A DNA stretch of 64,000 nt from Inonotus obliquus. Taxonomy: Eukaryota > Basidiomycota > Agaricomycetes > Hymenochaetales > Hymenochaetaceae. The position numbers and the translations under genes were made by a program. The notes beneath the pieces are model-generated. The model was not told the DNA's origin. It did not search any database and saw only the letters and a program-made list of their open reading frames with translations. The number at the start of each line of letters is the position of its first letter. Position 1 is the stretch's first letter. This document shows positions 59,073 to 64,000 of this stretch, one piece after another. The stretch spans positions 1,550,001-1,614,000 of the forward strand of contig JAJHTX010000003.1 of assembly GCA_032164295.1 (NCBI GenBank), given 5' to 3'.

Positions 59073-60011
59073 GATGGTTAGTAAGAGATAATCATAAAGA
59101 AACTAAGGGACAGACTGGTGTATAATTCGAAAGATCAAAAATGAGCTGAACGACTTGACTGTGTCCTGTGGAGAGATTCGGCGAGGGACTCGAGAGAGGC
59201 CAAGGAGCTCCATTATACTTAGACTTAGATACAGCTTGAAGTCTTCGCCCCCCTCCCACCCAGGAAGGTAATTTGCGAGCCTATTTGAGTAAGCAAGACA
59301 CTTATACTGCCATCCAAAGCATGCAAATCTACCTTCCTAAAACGGGGGTGCCGTAGGCTTACCTGTATACACAAAAAATGAAACAAAAAAGAATGAAAAG
59401 ATTGTATAAGTTAGAAAATAGTAAAATGCTCAGAGGACCCTGTAAGTGAACTAAGAAATGAGACGCGTAAGAGTACTAGTGAGATCAAACTGAGAACACA
59501 TGAAATGAGTAAGACAGTGCGTAAATATATGTACTGACTGATGAGAGAAAAAGCAAAAAGAAATGAATACGGTAAGGATCTTCAGAGAATGGTAGAGATT
59601 ATAACGAAATATGAGATGAGAACAGTGGGTTTGTAAGATCGTAAAACATTAGAACAAAGAGATAGAGTAAGAAAGAAGTGAGAGCAGTAGGCGAGAGATG
59701 TTGTAAGAGATCGTAAGAGAAGTAGAAGATAAAAAGAGTAAAGCGTGTAAGAGAAAGCTGTGAATGTTAGTGAGTAACCTACAGTGAGGATGAGGCACAT
59801 TTGTGAGTCAGTAGCGTTGTGAGTATACGTCAGTCGAGTCGCATGAACCGTATAAGATTACCCGAAAGTTAACACGACCGCAACAAAATCAAGAACAGGC
59901 CAAAATCCGAATGAATGACAGTTAATGTATTTCCAGACCTCTACAGTTCATGCATGCATGCTATAACGTTTTGCGAAAGCACGAACAAAAAAGACTCAAC
60001 AACAAGCAGCA
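59073..60011. repeat. spacer with GTAAG-rich array downstream of STT3
   Basis: 59380-59830 is a degenerate GTAAG/GTGAG purine-rich array like those at 47330-48200 and 49229-49290. The remainder is non-coding. Confidence 0.6.
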
Positions 60012-62688
60012 TTAAAGGACTTTACGGCGAGGAATAGGTCTTCCACGTTTTCGTTTCTTACCTTCCGCGAATGCGTTCGCGCTTTTGAGTTCTCGCCCTA
60101 GTGGGTCTTCTTTCTTGACTTGGTAGATTCGTACCTGTTTCAGATAAGGATGAGAGTGAGAGGGTGGGATGGATGGTGCGGTGGTGAGACTTACGATCCA
60201 GTTCTCTGATGTGAAAGCTTCATCTGGGTAGGGATGCGTTAGGTGCGGAAGGGAAGATGAATGTGTTAGGGACTCACCGAGATAGTCAAGTGTTGGACCG
60301 ACGGTCGGGAGTTGTTGACCGCGAACACGATCGACGGGTGGATTGCCCATGAATAGTTCATTGAACCTGATCCAACTTAGCTGACATGCCAAAGTCGACA
60401 ATCCAAGATTACATACCTGTAATAAGACATCTTATACATCAAACTATTCTTCATCGTCTCAGAAGCCTGTGCATCGACACGATACTCTCCGCGAGGTGTA
60501 AAGTAATTCGGCTCTTGGATTTCATCGGGCCAGACACCTTGCGCAATGCGTACCATCCAGAGGAATTTGTTGATATCGTCACCTGAGTATCCGAGGAGAC
60601 CGCCGAAGATGACGAGGACATAGTCAACGTCATGTTTACGGAGGATAGGGTAGGATTTTTCTTCGGGACTTGCCATAGCACGACCAACAGTTGCGATGTG
60701 AGCTGTAATACTTTTATTAGAATAAGTTGATCCTGAAACGGTAGACAGCTCACTGTTATTCCAAGTGTTATTATCCACAAGAGTTGTCCTATCCGCAAAG
60801 CCAGCAATCTGATACCCATAATCCCACCAGCTCATAATGACAGAGTCCTTCGGTGTATTCTGGCGAAGCCAATAATATGCCTCCCGATAATCGTCGATGA
60901 TATGCCTCGACCCATCGGGATTATTAGATGCAAGCACGACAGAAGGCGATGAATACGCGTTGGAAGTAACCCACGTGCAGTGGAGTACGAAGGAAAAGAG
61001 CATCGCCAATGCGTTGACGATTACGACAAGTCGCATATCAAGGCCAAAGATACCCGTCTTCTTGCTCCCCTTGGTGGACACAATGCTGGAGAGTTTTGAG
61101 GAGAGGTTGTTGGATGCCGGTGCGGTCTTCTTGGCCTTCTTCGTTGCTGCTGAAGAAGAGGCGGTTGATTCACCGGCATCACTCTTCGCATCATCTGGTG
61201 TGGGCTCTTCATCTGGCTCGGTGGGGTCCATGTATCTATTGAGCAGATTGGAGAACGCAATCGCAGAAGCGACGCAGACGCATGGTGTAAGCGTCAACAT
61301 GAGACGGACCATGACACCTGCGAAGTAGCTAGCGACGACAGCATAGATGATAACGAAGACGTGCTCATCGCGCAACTCGCTGAAACAGAGAAATACGCCA
61401 ACGGGGAAAATGGCAATGAGGAAATGCAGATCCATGAAGAATGACGGCCATGCAGTCGGTTGGTGCTCCGACACGGACGCGATAATAGGTATATACTTCT
61501 TTGCATAGCTCGTGTCCCAAAGTGAGTAGAAGCGACCCGTCCACGGAGCAATCCACCCCTTCATCGTAAGAATTCCGAAGGTCATAGCGCCGAGTACCCC
61601 AAGCACAACTACGGAGATTCGTAGCAACGATCGGAATTGCTTTGAGGTGACATGAGAGCGGACTAGGTCAGTGAAGGCTACGAGTTGAAGTAGACCGAAG
61701 ACACCAAGGGCGGCCATATGTTCACTGGTTCGGACCGGCTGGAAACCGACGAAGGGAACTTGCATACTGGCAAGTGTCCCGATGGCATACCACGACGAAT
61801 AAGCGACGTAAAGTCGGCTCGAATATCGACCCATTAGGAGGAGGACGAGGGAGTGGAGAGGAATCATATTTGTGATAAAGGCATAACCTCCCCAGGCGGC
61901 AACCATGTAGAAGTAGAAGAGGGCGGCAAACGTTCCGAAGAACGCGCTGCCAGTCTTCAGCGCCTTAATCCACAAAAAGAATGTGAACATGAGGAGGAAA
62001 ATAGCAATCGCTTCGTTATCGTAGGAGCCTGCTACGGAACGCGAGATATAACCCGGGACAATACCAATGAAAATAGCGGCGAGAAGTCCCGCACTTTCGT
62101 CCTTCATCTCCTTGGTGAACATGTAGGTTGACCAGGCAGTGAGCGCACTGAAACCGGGAGCCAGTAGCACGCAAATGTTGCGAATATCGACGGGAAGACT
62201 GAGTGAATGGAGCACATTGAATATGACGCCGCTCGTCACCATCAAGCCGGGGTAGATAGTCCCACCAACGACGCGACCAAGCGGGTACCAAGCAGTAGGG
62301 TCAAACCAGTTCCAGAATTCCTGAGGTTCATTCGTTAGCTTAGCTTCAAACACGAGAGGATAGACGCACATAGAAGCCCTTCTCCGCTAAGACTTTGGTC
62401 GCACGACTGTTGAAAGCTTTCTTCAATAATTACCTTTACCTTTATCGCTGTGTACTTACTAGTTAAACCATGGGTCGCTACACAAACCAGTCAGATGCAT
62501 CGCCTTCGTCCAGAAATGAGACGCGCTTACAATTCATGAATAATACTTTCATAGTTTACGACAGCAAAGAGACGGGACGCGATAGCAGCACCAGAGATGA
62601 AGAATAAAGCGATGATACGCAAAAGAGAGGCGATATTCGCGACCGTTGACGGCGCGAGGTCTGAGGGTAACGAGTATGCCACCGCCAT
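60012..62688 (-). CDS. STT3: oligosaccharyltransferase catalytic subunit STT3
   Basis: Transfers the lipid-linked glycan to Asn in N-x-S/T sites in the ER membrane. It starts at 62688 (MAVAYSLPSDLAPSTVANIA) with a first membrane helix. Short exons give the first catalytic diacidic motif SIIHEFDPWFNYR and ATKVLAEKGFY. The large exon (about 62324-60405) carries WNWFDPTAWYPLGR, SVAGSYDNEAIAIF, about eleven membrane helices, a cytosolic Ser/Lys-rich loop, and the peptide-binding WWDYGYQI. The luminal domain has DNNTWNN and YVLVIFGGLLGYSGDDINKF. C-terminal exons give FNELFMGNPPVDRVRG, DEAFTSENWI and VRIYQVKKEDPLG, with a basic RKRGRPIPRR tail. All junctions checked are in frame. It shares a 206-bp divergent promoter with the zinc-finger gene. 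Confidence 0.93.
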
Positions 62689-62894
62689 GGCTGCTCGCTG
62701 TAGGAATTATTTTATAATTGCTGAGATGAGTGTCGTGGTTGTGTGGTGAGTGATGAGCTACGTGTCAGCGCTGCGCAGACGCGTCTGTGCTATTTTCGGA
62801 TGCTTATTTTCGGCAATCCGCGTCAGTATTTTTTCGTCCTTTCGTGCGGTTGTTTCTGGTAGGTACATTTACGCTTGCTGCTTGATTATTCGAC
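62689..62894. promoter_or_regulatory. divergent promoter region STT3 / TFIIIA-like
   Basis: Only 206 bp separate the two start codons, which point away from each other. No canonical TATA. It is presumably a bidirectional housekeeping promoter. Confidence 0.5.
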
Positions 62895-64000
62895 ATGACT
62901 CGAACAGGGACTTATACTTTGGTGACTCCCGCGAAACGAAAACGACGACCGAGCCTCATCTTGTATCTATCAGGCGGTAGTACCGCCTGCGAATCAGACA
63001 ACGATACGGTCTCCGTCTTTTCAACCAACGAAAGTCCGTTGGCCTCGTCAAGCAAGATCAAACCACCAAAGGCACCTATTATTGTCAATGGAAAACTTGT
63101 CGCGGGTGATGCGAAGCGTTATCAATGCACCTTCACTGGTTGCACGAAATCATACAAGAAGCCCGCTCGATTAGAGGAGCACGAGAGGACCCATACAGGC
63201 GAGGTATGCAGTCCTGAGATATCATGTCCTTCAGTTAAGCTCATGATTGTGAATTAGCGTCCCTTCGTTTGCCTGACATGCCAGAAAACGTATTGCCGGG
63301 ACACCCATCTTCAAGCTCACATGCGCACCCACGAACCGGATTCCGCAAAACCATTCTTGTGCTTGCGTTGCAATAAGAAGTTTTGGACTTCGCAGCATCT
63401 AAAGCGGCATGAAGTACTTCATCTTGGAGAAAAACCGTTCAAGGTACTCAATCTAGTTAGCTTCCTCATGAATTGTCTAACGCAGTTGAGATAGTGTACA
63501 ATGCCCGGATGTAACCAATCGTTCTGCAAACACAACCAGCTTCGAGCGCATTTTTCGGAAACGCATTGTCCGCCAGGAACCAAAACCTTCCGCTGCGAGC
63601 ATGATGGGTGTTCAAAAAGTTTTGCCACTGGCCAGAAACTAGAGGTACATGCAAAAACCCATGGAGGTGAGCAATCCATCTGACTTGGCGAAATGCATTT
63701 TGTTTACCTAGTTTGCCCTAGATCGTCGCTACACCTGCTCTCATCTTATATGCTTACAAAAGGGCGTTCAAGATTTCTTCCCCACTTGGACCGCACTGCA
63801 GGCACACAGTCGAGAAGCGCATCCACCCACCTGTCCATACGCATCCTGTAACGGGAAGACATTTAGTCAACAGAAAGGCCTTCGGGCACATTTGAAGATC
63901 CACGAACAGCGCGAAATAGAGGAAGCGATAGGGGCAGATGGTGAAGAAGCTGATGATGAAGGTGACACTGGACCGCCTCTGAAGAGGCGTCGTGGAGGTG
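62895..64000 (+). CDS. TFIIIA-like C2H2 zinc-finger protein (partial, runs off the window)
   Basis: Probably the 5S rRNA gene transcription factor for RNA polymerase III. Exons 62895-63203, 63258-63443, 63495-63666 and 63722-end; each intron is 51-55 nt and keeps frame. After a 70-residue N-terminal leader come at least seven C2H2 fingers: YQCTFTGCTKSYKKPARLEE, FVCLTCQKTYCRDTHLQAH, FLCLRCNKKFWTSQHLKRH, CTMPGCNQSFCKHNQLRAH, FRCEHDGCSKSFATGQKLEV, a long atypical finger YTCSHLICLQKGVQDFF..., and CPYASCNGKTFSQQKGLRAH. A TGEKP-like linker (THTGERPF) joins the first two. An acidic then basic segment (DDEGDTGPPLKRRRGG) follows. The mix of long and short fingers fits TFIIIA better than a generic regulator, but this is inference. 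Confidence 0.75.

Noticed and set aside
1..64000. CRISPR arrays, tRNA or rRNA genes, bacterial-type terminators
   Set aside because: None seen. The direct repeats found are tandem or transposon-related, and no cloverleaf with matching A and B boxes was identified by eye.

Overview
The window is nuclear DNA of a filamentous fungus, almost certainly an agaricomycete-type basidiomycete. The genes carry many short GT-AG introns (about 47-70 nt), and the gene content fits: a Kre9/Knh-like GPI protein, a GH5 glucanase, an OPT peptide transporter, a P450, large NACHT-WD40 NLRs and a Tad-like LINE. There are no bacterial-style operons.

Region 1 (1-14.7 kb) is a nested transposon graveyard. A minus-strand LINE (about 2022-14725) with a zinc-knuckle ORF1 and an endonuclease/RT ORF2 is broken by at least six later insertions. 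Two are solo LTRs of one family, each with a perfect 5-bp target duplication (5700-6143, TAATC; 8029-8489, TTGCC). The others are an ORF-bearing LTR-like element (7089-9176) that itself contains the second solo LTR, a 1.03-kb TIR element (2245-3270, 7-bp duplication), an AT-rich segment (about 13400-14045), and a 1.27-kb copy of the LINE's own 3' UTR in opposite orientation inside ORF1 (11316-12589). Another 0.46-kb TIR element (1081-1546) sits in AT-rich degenerate repeats.

Region 2 (15.9-29 kb) is ordinary gene space: RNase H2 subunit C (+), an ER protein disulfide isomerase with KDEL (-), a Kre9/Knh-like GPI-anchored wall protein (+), a secreted GH5 glucanase (-) and an OPT transporter (-). 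I rebuilt intron-exon structures for most of these by frame continuity across splice sites.

Region 3 (31-56 kb) is a duplicated, rearranged accessory block. It holds two intact C2-NACHT-WD40(x14) NLR paralogues arranged head to head (37720-42921 minus; 51137-56330 plus). It also holds a 2.8-3.0 kb inverted duplication carrying a small two-exon orphan gene (33079-33668 minus; 46605-47272 plus), a P450 and a class 3 lipase. Relics of lipase, WD40 and STT3 exons lie beside these units, so local copying has been repeated.

Region 4 (57-64 kb) has a frameshifted trypsin-like protein pseudogene, the complete oligosaccharyltransferase STT3 gene (-), and, divergently from it across about 206 bp, the first four exons of a TFIIIA-like zinc-finger gene that runs off the window. 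Degenerate GTAAG-rich arrays occur in the duplicated blocks and downstream of STT3.

All calls come from reading sequence and translation by eye. Percent identities, subfamily placements and exon edges without a frame check are estimates.
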